Shown here piece by piece: positions 35,284-44,365 of a stretch of 64,000 bases of DNA; positions within the stretch are counted from its first letter, which is position 1, and each line of letters opens with the position of its first letter. The DNA lies in NCBI GenBank assembly GCA_003524095.1, contig DOEE01000001.1, positions 107,970 to 171,969 of the forward strand, in the 5' to 3' direction. Source of the stretch: Clostridiales bacterium (GTDB lineage: Bacteria > Bacillota > Clostridia > Christensenellales > UBA1242). The notes under the pieces were generated by a model. It was not told where the DNA came from and ran no database searches. It saw only the letters and a program-made list of their open reading frames with translations. A program made the position numbers and the translations under genes.

Positions 35284-38200
35284 TTAACAATTACAAGTAA
35301 CAAATTGAAGATAAGCAATCAAAAAATCAAGCATTTGACCCTTTGGGACATTTGAGATTATAATTGTTGGCAAATCAGCAAAATTAAAGTTTATATACTC
35401 CGAATACTCATCAACAGTGCCCGCTACTAGTTCTTTGGTCAAACTTTCTTTGCTATCCAAAACAATATTGCAATTATCTTTGATTACAATTTTGCTAGCA
35501 TGCAAAACCCCACACATGTTTTTGATAAATCCAATTTTGGCAAGGTTAACTAGTTCTTCTGGCATATCTCCATAAATTTCCTTGGTGTTTTTCAAAAACT
35601 CAACAAATTTTTCCATTGTGTTAATATTTGAAATTTCTTTGTAAACTTTCATACGTGCCGAAGAACTATCAATGTAGTCATGACTAAGATATGCCGAAAT
35701 ATTAGTCTCGACTCTAACATCGGATACATAATTAACTTTTTCGTTGTTGAGTTCTTTGATGCTATCGCTTAACAATTTAACATACAAATTATATCCAATC
35801 TTTTCGATATGTCCACTTTGCTCAAGCCCAAGCAAACTTCCTGCTCCCCTTATCTCCAAATCTCGCATTGCAATTTTAAATCCGCTACCCATTCCACTAA
35901 ATTCTTCAATAGCCTGAAGTCTCTTGTAGCCATTCTCGGTTAGCATTTTGCGAGAGTCATAAGTAAAGTATGCAAAAGATTGTTTGTCCGACCTTCCGAT
36001 TCTTCCTTTGAGTTGATATAATTGCGAAAGCCCTAGCATATCTGAGTTAATAACAATTAGAGTATTTGCATTTGGCAAGTCAACACCATTTTCTATAAGC
36101 GTTGTCGCCACCAAAATCTGTGTTACATTTGAATACAATTTAAATATCTCATGTTCGAGTTCTTCGGAGTTCATTTGTCCATGTGCATATGATACAACTG
36201 CTCCGCCACTGAGACTTCTTATGTGGCTAGCAAATTTTTCAATATTTTCTACCCGATTATAAATTACTAATACTTGACCGTGTCGTCCAAGTTCAAAGTC
36301 AATCGCTTTTTTGACAAGTTCATCACTATATTCGAGGACTTTGACATCACTAGCAATTCGTTGCATAGGTGGAGTTTCAATAACACTTATGTCTCTAACC
36401 CCAATCAGCGACATATTAAGTGTTCGTGGAATTGGCGTTGCACTAAGAGTTAGTACATTTACATTTTTCTTCATGTTCTTGATTTTATCTTTGTCCGCCA
36501 CCCCAAATTTTTGTTCTTCGTCCAATATAAGCAACCCTAAGTTTTTAAACTCTACATCTTTGCCCAAAATTTTGTGCGTGCCAATAAGCATATCTATTTT
36601 CCCGTCTTTGAGTGACTTAATAATCGAAGAAACTTCGCTTGGACTCTTGAGTCTATTGAGAACTTCGACTTTGACACCAAAGTCGGCAAATCTGGATTTT
36701 GCCGTTGAGTAATGTTGTTCACTAAGTATGGTTGTGGGACACAAAAAAGCGACTTGTCTACCACTCATAATTGTTTTAAAGGCAATTCTTAGTGCTACTT
36801 CGGTCTTTCCAAAGCCGACATCTCCACAAACCAGCCTATCCATAATTTTGCCCTGTTCCATATCTTTTTTGCAATCATTAATTGCAGATAATTGGTCGGA
36901 AGTCTCTGCATATGGAAAAGAATTTTCAAAACTTGTTTGCAACTCATCATCGACAGGATAAACCACACCTTTTTTATTCATTCTCTCACGATACAAAGCA
37001 ATTAGGTCATATGCAATTTTCTTAACAGCCGACTTAACTTTGGATTTGGTTTTTGCAAATTCCACTCCGCCAATTTTGTTAAGTGCTGGTGCTTTGTCCG
37101 AACCCAAATACTTAGATATTTGGTCGACATTCTCAACTGGCAAATATAGTCTATCGCTATTTTTGTATTCGATTACAACATAATCTCTAAGCGCATTGCT
37201 AAGTTTGAGAGTCTCCACCCCCAAACACTTGCCAACGCCATGAAAGTTATGCACGACAAAGTCGCCCGCTTTGGGAAGTTCGCCATCAAAGAAATCTACT
37301 TTGACATTCTCAACTTTTTTCTTAACACCAATCAAACTAGTAGTTGAAATAATTGCCAACTTTTCTTCGGGCAAAATTATATCTAATGGATAGTTTTTTT
37401 CAAGTATATTAACTTGTCCTTTCAAGCACAAGGACATTGACTTGTTTGCTTCAAAATTTATGTTTTCTTTTTGAAATAATTCTTTGAATTTATACGAATT
37501 TTCTTCCGAACCAACACACAAAATTACCGTAAAATTCGACTTGATATAATTCTTGACATCAAGCACAAGTCCGTCTTTGAAATTAAAATAATTCATACTA
37601 GGAAGAGTACGAATAGAATACACTCTTTGAGGGTTAAATAGTCTATTTGCTTGAGAAATTGACTGAAATGCAAGTAGTGTACTGTCGCCATATTTTAGCA
37701 AATCCTTGATGTCTAATTTGGTTAGTCCCAAAAGAACATTCAAAGGATATTTCAAATTTTTGATGCTTTCGTTGTAATCTTTGACGCTATTTTCTAACTT
37801 TGAATAGATTTCCTTTGTTCCATCAAAAACAATTAGACCAGATTTTAATTCAAACACGTGGCAGTAATTTTCTTTTGAAATTGCAATATGCCTAAAGTCC
37901 CTAGGATTATTTTGCAAGTCTTCGTAAGTATTATCATGCTTGAGTTTTAAATCGTCATAAATCTCACCAAGTTTATCTGCATCGCTTATGACAAAAGCAT
38001 TTGTGTTGATATTCACACTATCTATCTCGGTGGTTGTAAGCATTGTAACTGGATTATAAATTTTTATGCTTTCAATAGCATCATAATCAAGCGAAATTCT
38101 AGTTGGTTTGAACCCAATTGGAAAAATATCTATTATGTCTCCACGCACCGAAAATTCACAAGGTTCGCTGACCAAATCGACACGTTTGTAATTCATTTGA

Positions 38201-38619
38201 ATTAGTTGTTTTTGGAACTCAGACAAGTTTAAGTCTTGAGATTTTTTTAATTCAATACTTGTTATCTTTTCGAGTTTTGGAAAAAATCCCGTCATAACTT
38301 CGGGAGTTATTATCAGTGTATCAATTTGATTGTTTTTTATCTTATTTAAAATTTCAATTGTTTTTGTAACACATGCAAATTCACTTGTAAGTGGAGAAAT
38401 TGGGTCAGTCAAAACTTCGCAACTTCTACCAAGTGCACTGAGTTTATCTAAAACTGGATTTATGTTATCAATGCTGTCAACCACATAAAAAAGGAAAGCA
38501 CTATCCATAGTTAGTGCTAGTTTTTCGCCGAGATTTAGCCCGAAAACAGAAACATTCTCGCCCGACTCTATTGAATTTAATAGGTTTTTGTAATTCCCAC
38601 TCAAAAATTTTTCGAACAT
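35284..38619 (-). CDS. mfd: Transcription-repair coupling factor
   Basis: 1111 residues, close to the family norm. It removes stalled RNA polymerase and recruits UvrA. UvrB-like N-terminal modules, an RNA polymerase interaction domain (LPKAGDFVVHNFHGVGKCLG), superfamily-2 translocase motifs (CGDVGFGKTEVALR Walker A, LLILDEEQKFG as the DEEQ box, TLSATPIPRT, VATTLIENGVDLP, QLKGRIGRSD) and a C-terminal D7 domain. It begins one base after pth; no strong ribosome site, so probably coupled to pth. Confidence 0.95.
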   Translation of the reverse strand: MFEKFLSGNYKNLLNSIESGENVSVFGLNLGEKLALTMDSAFLFYVVDSIDNINPVLDKLSALGRSCEVLTDPISPLTSEFACVTKTIEILNKIKNNQIDTLIITPEVMTGFFPKLEKITSIELKKSQDLNLSEFQKQLIQMNYKRVDLVSEPCEFSVRGDIIDIFPIGFKPTRISLDYDAIESIKIYNPVTMLTTTEIDSVNINTNAFVISDADKLGEIYDDLKLKHDNTYEDLQNNPRDFRHIAISKENYCHVFELKSGLIVFDGTKEIYSKLENSVKDYNESIKNLKYPLNVLLGLTKLDIKDLLKYGDSTLLAFQSISQANRLFNPQRVYSIRTLPSMNYFNFKDGLVLDVKNYIKSNFTVILCVGSEENSYKFKELFQKENINFEANKSMSLCLKGQVNILEKNYPLDIILPEEKLAIISTTSLIGVKKKVENVKVDFFDGELPKAGDFVVHNFHGVGKCLGVETLKLSNALRDYVVIEYKNSDRLYLPVENVDQISKYLGSDKAPALNKIGGVEFAKTKSKVKSAVKKIAYDLIALYRERMNKKGVVYPVDDELQTSFENSFPYAETSDQLSAINDCKKDMEQGKIMDRLVCGDVGFGKTEVALRIAFKTIMSGRQVAFLCPTTILSEQHYSTAKSRFADFGVKVEVLNRLKSPSEVSSIIKSLKDGKIDMLIGTHKILGKDVEFKNLGLLILDEEQKFGVADKDKIKNMKKNVNVLTLSATPIPRTLNMSLIGVRDISVIETPPMQRIASDVKVLEYSDELVKKAIDFELGRHGQVLVIYNRVENIEKFASHIRSLSGGAVVSYAHGQMNSEELEHEIFKLYSNVTQILVATTLIENGVDLPNANTLIVINSDMLGLSQLYQLKGRIGRSDKQSFAYFTYDSRKMLTENGYKRLQAIEEFSGMGSGFKIAMRDLEIRGAGSLLGLEQSGHIEKIGYNLYVKLLSDSIKELNNEKVNYVSDVRVETNISAYLSHDYIDSSSARMKVYKEISNINTMEKFVEFLKNTKEIYGDMPEELVNLAKIGFIKNMCGVLHASKIVIKDNCNIVLDSKESLTKELVAGTVDEYSEYINFNFADLPTIIISNVPKGQMLDFLIAYLQFVTCNC

Positions 38620-38620
38620 A

Positions 38621-39175
38621 TTAAATCTTGTTTACGTCTATTCCTTCGATTTTTTTGTTGTCTACAAAGTATTTGATAATTCTATTGGTTTTTTGAAAAA
38701 CATCTTCGAGTTTTTCAAGTCTTTCGTTTGAAATATTTCCAAGCACATAACTTGCCAAATCCATGTTTTCTGGTCTTCCTGCACCAATTCTAAGTCTATT
38801 AAAGTCTTGTCCAATTCTTTGAACAATATCCCTAAGTCCATTATGAGTTCCGCCACTTCCCTTTGCTCTAACCCTAAGATCACCAAATTCCAAGTCAATA
38901 TCATCAACTACGACCAAAATTTCCTGTGGCGAAAGTTTGAGCATTGACATCATCGCTTCAACACTCTTTCCACTCAAGTTCATAAAAGTTTCGGGTTTCA
39001 AAAGCAAAATCTTCTGTCCATCAACCATACCTTCGGCGACCTTACCCATATATTTACTCTTAGAAAAACTAAGGCCATATTCCGAAGCAAAATGGTCTAT
39101 TGCCATATATCCCAAATTATGTATAGTTTTTTCGTAATTTTTGCCGGGATTACCTAACCCCACTATTGCTATCAT
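38621..39175 (-). CDS. pth: Peptidyl-tRNA hydrolase
   Basis: 184 residues. Hydrolyses peptidyl-tRNA dropped by the ribosome. Hallmarks: IVGLGNPGKNYEKTIHNLGY with catalytic His, LLKPETFMNLSGKSV, VVDDIDLEFGDLRVRAKGSGGTHNGL. The start overlaps the end of the GlmU-like gene by 26 bases. The order glmU-like/pth/mfd is the normal Firmicutes order with prs missing. Confidence 0.95.
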   Translation of the reverse strand: MIAIVGLGNPGKNYEKTIHNLGYMAIDHFASEYGLSFSKSKYMGKVAEGMVDGQKILLLKPETFMNLSGKSVEAMMSMLKLSPQEILVVVDDIDLEFGDLRVRAKGSGGTHNGLRDIVQRIGQDFNRLRIGAGRPENMDLASYVLGNISNERLEKLEDVFQKTNRIIKYFVDNKKIEGIDVNKI

Positions 39176-40043
39176 TTGTATTATCTATAACTCCATTAGT
39201 TTTTATTTTCTGATTTGATTCTACGTTTGTATTTTTCAAACTGCACCCTTTTTCAATTATGACATCGTTTCCAATTATGCAATTTTTTATTTCGCAAAAT
39301 GAAGCAATATAAACATTGTTTGAAACGATTGTGCCGTTTATTTCACTTCCAGAAATGCACGAACCCTTGCCAATTTTGGAATTTTCAATAACGTTATTCT
39401 CTTTGAGAATTACATTGTCTGACAGGGTCGTCTTTCCTTTGAGTGAATTATTTGGATAAATGGTGACCCCGCTAGAAATATCCACAAAAGGTTCAATATA
39501 TGTAGAAGTTGGACTGAGAATCTCAACACCATTGTTTATGTGAAAATTGTTTATTCTCTCACTCAGTATTTTGAACGCATAAGTAAATTGCGATTTGTTT
39601 TCGACCAAATAAAAATCGTCGGCGTTTTGAGTATAAATGCTATCTACCAGCAAATTTTCTTGAGATTTTAAATATTCATTGCTAACCACATATCCAACGT
39701 TTAATTTGCAAAGTTTAATCTTTTTAACCTTGCAATACTCAATAATATTTTGAATTGTGTCGTTTGTTATAAGCGGAGTATTAGAAAGCAAAATTATTGT
39801 ATAGTCATAAGCATAATCAACGTGCTTTTTTGCAAAATCAATTAAACTCAATTGCTTGTCATAATCCACAACTTCAAACGGCACATTTTCACATGCAAAT
39901 GCCACCCATTCACTAAGTTTCAACCCCAAAATCTTGCCAGCAAAGGAGTTCTTGTTGCACTTTGTATTACAAATCAAAACTTTAAATTTTGGCTCATTAG
40001 CCAAATCATTTATTTTTATGTTTAATTTTGTTTGAACTTCCAT
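39150..40043 (-). CDS. Degenerate GlmU-like protein, probably without activity
   Basis: 297 residues against about 455 for GlmU. The N-terminal half lacks the pyrophosphorylase LAAGxGTRM loop (here KVLICNTKCNKNSFAGKILG), and the metal-binding Asp of GDxPL is lost (LSNTPLIT). The C-terminal part has only about five to six left-handed beta-helix turns (NNGVEILSPTSTYIEPFVDI and SSGVTIYPNNSLKGKTTL), too few for the acetyltransferase site. Position between tadA and pth is where glmU normally lies. The frame is intact with AAGGTG before the ATG, so it is translated and kept. It may be a scaffold or be decaying; a functional GlmU should exist elsewhere. Confidence 0.75.
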   Translation of the reverse strand: MEVQTKLNIKINDLANEPKFKVLICNTKCNKNSFAGKILGLKLSEWVAFACENVPFEVVDYDKQLSLIDFAKKHVDYAYDYTIILLSNTPLITNDTIQNIIEYCKVKKIKLCKLNVGYVVSNEYLKSQENLLVDSIYTQNADDFYLVENKSQFTYAFKILSERINNFHINNGVEILSPTSTYIEPFVDISSGVTIYPNNSLKGKTTLSDNVILKENNVIENSKIGKGSCISGSEINGTIVSNNVYIASFCEIKNCIIGNDVIIEKGCSLKNTNVESNQKIKTNGVIDNTNDSNSGVR

Positions 40044-40479
40044 TTTTACACCTTAAATCCCTAAAAAACTCACTCAAAATAGTCGAACACTCATTAGAAA
40101 GCACTCCGCCCAAAATTTCGCATTTGTGATTAAAATTATTGTTGGTAGCCAAATCACTTGTTCCAAATCTACTATCTTTTGCACCAAAAACAATTCTCTT
40201 TATTCTTGCACTAAGAATTGCGCCCATACACATAAGACATGGCTCTTTGGTTGTGTAAATGGTAGCCCCACTAAGGTTTGTGCCAAGAAGTTTGTTTGCT
40301 TTGTTTATCGCCAATATTTCGGCATGTGCGCAAGTTGAATTTTTTAGTTCTTTTTTGTTAAAAGCCTTGGCTACAATTTTGCCATCATAGACAATAACAG
40401 CGCCAACTGGCACATCGCCACCATTTATGCACTGTCTTGCTTGTTTTAGGGCAATTTTCATATAGTATTCATCGTTCAT
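40006..40479 (-). CDS. tadA: tRNA-specific adenosine deaminase
   Basis: 157 residues. Converts the wobble adenosine of tRNA-Arg(ACG) to inosine. Zinc and catalytic residues: AHAE with His52 and Glu54, and PCLMC with Cys81 and Cys84. The last dozen codons overlap the start of the GlmU-like gene. It follows rlmH by eight bases. Confidence 0.9.
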   Translation of the reverse strand: MNDEYYMKIALKQARQCINGGDVPVGAVIVYDGKIVAKAFNKKELKNSTCAHAEILAINKANKLLGTNLSGATIYTTKEPCLMCMGAILSARIKRIVFGAKDSRFGTSDLATNNNFNHKCEILGGVLSNECSTILSEFFRDLRCKNGSSNKIKHKNK

Positions 40480-40487
40480 AACTATCC

Positions 40488-40958
40488 TTATTTGTGATAA
40501 AGAATATTATTAGAAATGGTGCTTGCTCTATAAATTTGTTCAAGAAGCATAACTCTAAATAATTGATGTGGAAAGGTCATTTTGGAAAAACTAAGAAGCA
40601 TATTGGCTCTAGTTTTGATATCCTGACTTAGTCCAAAACTGCTACCAATTACAAAAGTTATTGTGTCAAAATTGAGTGAAATGCTTTCAATCTTTTTTGA
40701 AAACTCGACACTATCCAAATTTGCACCTTGAATATCCATAACAATTACAAAGCCCGACAAATTGCCTTCAATTTTCTTTCCTTCTCTAACAAGACACTTG
40801 GAAACATCTGCTTGGGAATAATTCTTTGGCAATTTTTCTTCTGGCAATTCAATAATATTAACATTATGAAATCGACCAATTCTCTTTAGATATTCTTTTT
40901 CACATTCGACCAAATATTTTTCTTTTAAATTTCCAACTGTCACTATATTTATCTTCAC
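40488..40958 (-). CDS. rlmH: 23S rRNA pseudouridine-1915 N3-methyltransferase
   Basis: 156 residues from a GTG at 40958, which overlaps the upstream stop codon as GTGA; GGGGG lies before it. SPOUT fold: KINIVTVGNLKEKYL at the start, FVIGSSFGLSQDI as the knot, and SFSKMTFPHQLFRVMLLEQIYRA plus the conserved C-terminal YHK. Length is that of the family (about 159). Confidence 0.95.
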   Translation of the reverse strand: MKINIVTVGNLKEKYLVECEKEYLKRIGRFHNVNIIELPEEKLPKNYSQADVSKCLVREGKKIEGNLSGFVIVMDIQGANLDSVEFSKKIESISLNFDTITFVIGSSFGLSQDIKTRANMLLSFSKMTFPHQLFRVMLLEQIYRASTISNNILYHK

Positions 40959-42091
40959 GAGATTAACCCCCAAATGTATGTAAATAATGTAACCAGTCCA
41001 CCTAGCACAATAGATGCCCACAAAAATATTTTATCCTTGGATTTAACCCTATATCTATACTTTTCTTTTGGAAGTACTATATCTATTGGATTGTCCATTT
41101 TTTTGTACGAAAGATTCAAAAGAGTGCTATTTTCTAGCAAGTCTCTAATTTCATTTTCTCTATCCACCACAACAACGGCATCGTTTGATACATTTGGGTC
41201 ATAGTAGACTTTGTTTATAGCCTTGGTAACCTTTCTAAGCATTGATTGTTTGTAGAGAAGCCACACAAACAAACATAACAAAGCAACTACTATAATCATC
41301 ACTACAAATACAATCATGAAAACCCAAATTCCATTGCCACTAGATAATGCTTTGGATAGATTTTCAAGGCTATCTCCCAAGACCCACTTTCTTGCACTTG
41401 CAAATTCAAGATATACACTTATAAAGTTATTTACAAAGTGTATTATCATGGCTGGATAGATGTTTTTTGAAACAACAGCAACAAGTCCCAAAATTAAACC
41501 TATTACAAAAGCATAGGCGGTCTGGGTTATATTAAAGTGCAAAAGTCCAAACAAAAGTGATGAAATAACTATTGCACGCTTAAATCCCATATGTTTAATT
41601 CCCTGAAGTACCAATCCACGATGTAAGAACTCCTCAGCAAAAGCAGGAAGAACTGCTGTCAAAAATATTTGCAAAAAGAAATTCCAAACAGTATAGTTTC
41701 CAGCGCTTCCGCCACTGCCAGGATATCTATAGCCTGTAAATGTTAGAATCCCCGTGAATAGTGATGAAACTCCTATATTTATTACAAAACAAAGAAGTCC
41801 TAGTACAAAACTTATAAGAATAGTTTGAATGTTAATCTTTTCGTAATTGCAATCTTTGAATAATTGTTTTGGGGTGGTTTGAAACAATGTACAGTACAAA
41901 AATAGGGGTAGAACAAATAATGTTAAAATTTGAACCATCAACGAAAAAACAACTTCTCCCGCCATTCCACTTATAAATAGTCCGCTACTCGAAAAAACTC
42001 GTAGCAAGCAAAACACAACCATACAAATGTAATATATGGCGAATATTTTGAATATTGATTTGTTTTTGCTCTCAACTGTATAATATTTCAT
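40955..42091 (-). CDS. CPBP-family intramembrane metalloprotease
   Basis: 378 residues, about eight hydrophobic segments. Motif 1 EEFLHRGLV (Glu-Glu and Arg), motif 2 FGLLHFN, motif 3 HFVNN: the ABI/CPBP (Rce1-like) active site. The C-terminal cytoplasmic part is charged and ends in one more membrane segment. Its start overlaps the stop of a paralogue (TAATG). Members process prenylated or bacteriocin-type peptides or membrane regulators; the substrate here is unknown. Confidence 0.85.
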   Translation of the reverse strand: MKYYTVESKNKSIFKIFAIYYICMVVFCLLRVFSSSGLFISGMAGEVVFSLMVQILTLFVLPLFLYCTLFQTTPKQLFKDCNYEKINIQTILISFVLGLLCFVINIGVSSLFTGILTFTGYRYPGSGGSAGNYTVWNFFLQIFLTAVLPAFAEEFLHRGLVLQGIKHMGFKRAIVISSLLFGLLHFNITQTAYAFVIGLILGLVAVVSKNIYPAMIIHFVNNFISVYLEFASARKWVLGDSLENLSKALSSGNGIWVFMIVFVVMIIVVALLCLFVWLLYKQSMLRKVTKAINKVYYDPNVSNDAVVVVDRENEIRDLLENSTLLNLSYKKMDNPIDIVLPKEKYRYRVKSKDKIFLWASIVLGGLVTLFTYIWGLIS

Positions 42092-43161
42092 TAACCTACA
42101 AAACCGCTAATAGTATTAATAATCCAAACAAGCCCTACTAGTACAAAACTACAAAGTATAAAAATCTTTTCGTTATAAGTAGCATTTGGCCACAAATCTT
42201 TGAGTTTTAGTTTGTCAGGTTCAACCAAAACAACCGGTTCCACTTTCTTAATTTTCTTTTTGGCTTTTGGGTCATATCTAAAGAAATTCTTGTTACGCAA
42301 ATATTTCAAAACCCAAAATAAAATAGCAACAAGTACTACACCAAGAAGGAATAACAAGAATGGGAATATTTGACTGAATACATTATAGTATATTGTGTTG
42401 TCGGATTTTAAATACGAAACTATATCAAATGTACTAAACAAAAGTACAAAAAAGTTATTAAAGAAATGCAAAATTATTGAATAAATTATAGAACCACCAA
42501 CGCACATCATATAACTTAGCATAATGCCAACAATCAATTGATAAACGGTTTGTTGAAGCGCACCATGCATAAGAGTAAACATAATTGTTGTAAGTGCAAT
42601 TGTAGCAATTCCATTAAGTTTGGTTGACAAACTCTTTTGGATAATTCCCCTAAAGATTAGTTCTTCGGCAATTGCGGGAAGCAAGGCAAATATAAATACT
42701 CCTAAAAAGAAGTACCCACCACTTGTAGTCATCTTTTGATACAACGGGATAGTGTTGTCCACAGTATATCCCAAGCACTCAAACCAATAATCAATTAGAT
42801 TCATAAATGGTGTAAACAAAAATATACAAATAACCGCAAGCACCATTGAAATAGAAATTGGAAGCAAACTTATTTTTTGTCCGTCAGACAAGGCTTCTTT
42901 GTTGCTAACTTTTTTGACTGAATTATAAACAAAAAAGTACACAATAAAAATTGTCGGACTCAAAATATAGGTGAGTATTTGAAATACTTCTCCCGAAGCA
43001 ACTTGTTCATAAGTGCGTCCCGAACTTGAAGCCACTATATTTGCAACAATTTGCATTATCAGTGAAACTCCCGCCGTAACGATTATCAAAAAGAAAAAAC
43101 ACTTGAACGCATCAATTAAACCATATTTATTTTTTGTTGAAAAATCTTTTTCTTTATTCAT
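42091..43161 (-). CDS. CPBP-family intramembrane metalloprotease (paralogue)
   Basis: 356 residues from the ATG at 43161, chosen for GGAGCAAGA; an upstream in-frame ATG lacks a site. Active-site motifs EELIFRG, FTLMHGA and HFFNN. Same layout as the next gene, including the charged segment before a last membrane helix (FRYDPKAKKKIKKVEP), so the two are a tandem duplication that has diverged strongly. Both lie between htrA and rlmH. Confidence 0.85.
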   Translation of the reverse strand: MNKEKDFSTKNKYGLIDAFKCFFFLIIVTAGVSLIMQIVANIVASSSGRTYEQVASGEVFQILTYILSPTIFIVYFFVYNSVKKVSNKEALSDGQKISLLPISISMVLAVICIFLFTPFMNLIDYWFECLGYTVDNTIPLYQKMTTSGGYFFLGVFIFALLPAIAEELIFRGIIQKSLSTKLNGIATIALTTIMFTLMHGALQQTVYQLIVGIMLSYMMCVGGSIIYSIILHFFNNFFVLLFSTFDIVSYLKSDNTIYYNVFSQIFPFLLFLLGVVLVAILFWVLKYLRNKNFFRYDPKAKKKIKKVEPVVLVEPDKLKLKDLWPNATYNEKIFILCSFVLVGLVWIINTISGFVG

Positions 43162-43265
43162 TCTTGCTCCAACCATAAAATATTTTAATTCTTAATCAAT
43201 ATTATATTACTATAAAATTATTATATTATCAAGTCTTTGCAAACAAATTTTTGTCATAAAACCAC

Positions 43266-43299
43266 AAAAAAATCCAACAAAATAGTTGATTTTGTTGGA
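43266..43299 (-). terminator. Intrinsic terminator after htrA
   Basis: Minus strand TCCAACAAAAT, loop, ATTTTGTTGGA (11 bp perfect, 43273-43299) followed by seven T. It separates the walJ-htrA unit from the CPBP-rlmH-mfd unit. Confidence 0.85.
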
Positions 43300-43306
43300 C
43301 TAAAAT

Positions 43307-44293
43307 TCAAGTTAGAATTAGTACTCCTGAAAATTTTTTGCCGTCTTGGACATATTCAATTTTCATTCTCTCTCCCGCACTACTCTTGTATAATTCATCT
43401 TTTAGGTCTAGTGCATTTGATATAGTTTTGTCGTTTATTCCAACAATGACCGAACCCTTGTTCATTCCCACCAAATTGAGTGGACTATCATTTGAAATAT
43501 CCAGTACATAAAAACCTTTGCCCAGATTGTTCTTGCCATGGTAGGTTGCAATCTCATTATCAAAACCATATACACCAAGATGTGGGATTTCATAATTAAT
43601 TTTGTTTGAAAAACTCGTAATTAGTGATTTAAAACTCTTGCTAGGAATTGCAAAGCCTATACCTTCGCCAGAACTAATTTTGAGTGTATTTATTCCTACT
43701 ACTTGTCCCGACTGATTAATAAGTGGCCCACCACTATTTCCAGGATTTAGACTAGCGTCATGCTGAATTAGATTTTGCATATAGCCTTCCCCTTTTGTAC
43801 TGCTAACTTTCAAAGTTCTATTAAGTGCGCTTACTATCCCTTTTGTAAAAGTATGCACAAGGGTTAAACTTAGCGGAGTTCCAACTGCAAGTATATCTTG
43901 ACCAACTTCCAATTCATCACTATTGCCAAGTTCCAAATAAGGAATTGCTTTTTTGCTTTTGAGAATAGCCAAATCCAAAACCGTATCTTCATATACTATT
44001 TGTGCAGTTGTTGTAGACTTGTCGGACAAAAACAATGTTATGACATTACAGTCATGAACTACGTGGGAATTTGTCAATATATACCCACTTTCTGTCACAC
44101 AGACACCACTACCAACAGACTCGCCATTCTCTTGTTCACCACAAATTCCGACTATTGCTGGACTCACGCAAGATGCTACACTACTAATATTTGCTGGGTT
44201 TGAAATAACAATTCTTGCACCCTTTTCATAAGTCTTTCCACAGCCCGAAAAACACAACACGCACGCACATAATCCTATCAACAATTTTTTCAT
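43307..44293 (-). CDS. HtrA/DegP-like serine protease lipoprotein
   Basis: 328 residues. Lipoprotein signal ending CFSGC (Cys18) in place of the usual membrane helix. Trypsin-like protease with catalytic His77 (NSHVV), Asp107 (LDLAI) and Ser187 (PGNSGGPL), then one PDZ domain from about 235 (IATYHGKNNLGKGFYVLDIS). Extracytoplasmic quality control of misfolded proteins. Gene order walJ-htrA-(two CPBP)-rlmH resembles the end of the wal locus of Bacillus. Expression is probably controlled by a long hairpin that spans the intergenic region and touches the ribosome site AAGGACGG. Confidence 0.85.
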   Translation of the reverse strand: MKKLLIGLCACVLCFSGCGKTYEKGARIVISNPANISSVASCVSPAIVGICGEQENGESVGSGVCVTESGYILTNSHVVHDCNVITLFLSDKSTTTAQIVYEDTVLDLAILKSKKAIPYLELGNSDELEVGQDILAVGTPLSLTLVHTFTKGIVSALNRTLKVSSTKGEGYMQNLIQHDASLNPGNSGGPLINQSGQVVGINTLKISSGEGIGFAIPSKSFKSLITSFSNKINYEIPHLGVYGFDNEIATYHGKNNLGKGFYVLDISNDSPLNLVGMNKGSVIVGINDKTISNALDLKDELYKSSAGERMKIEYVQDGKKFSGVLILT

Positions 44294-44296
44294 AAA

Positions 44297-44365
44297 AAAT
44301 AACCGTCCTTAAACTTTGAAAAGCAAAAGTCTTTTGAAAGTTTGAATTTTTGTAGACGGTTATTT
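44297..44365 (-). promoter_or_regulatory. Long hairpin covering the htrA ribosome site and the walJ stop codon
   Basis: On the minus-strand RNA, the 11-base arm 44365-44355 pairs perfectly with 44307-44297; inside, AAACTTT (44343-44337) pairs with AAAGTTT (44317-44311) and CTTTT pairs with AAAAG. The 3' outer arm includes part of the AAGGACGG ribosome site and ends three bases before the ATG, followed by T-rich sequence. The 5' arm contains the walJ stop codon (44360-44362). It could be a terminator/attenuator, an RNA thermometer or a coupling device. Confidence 0.65.
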
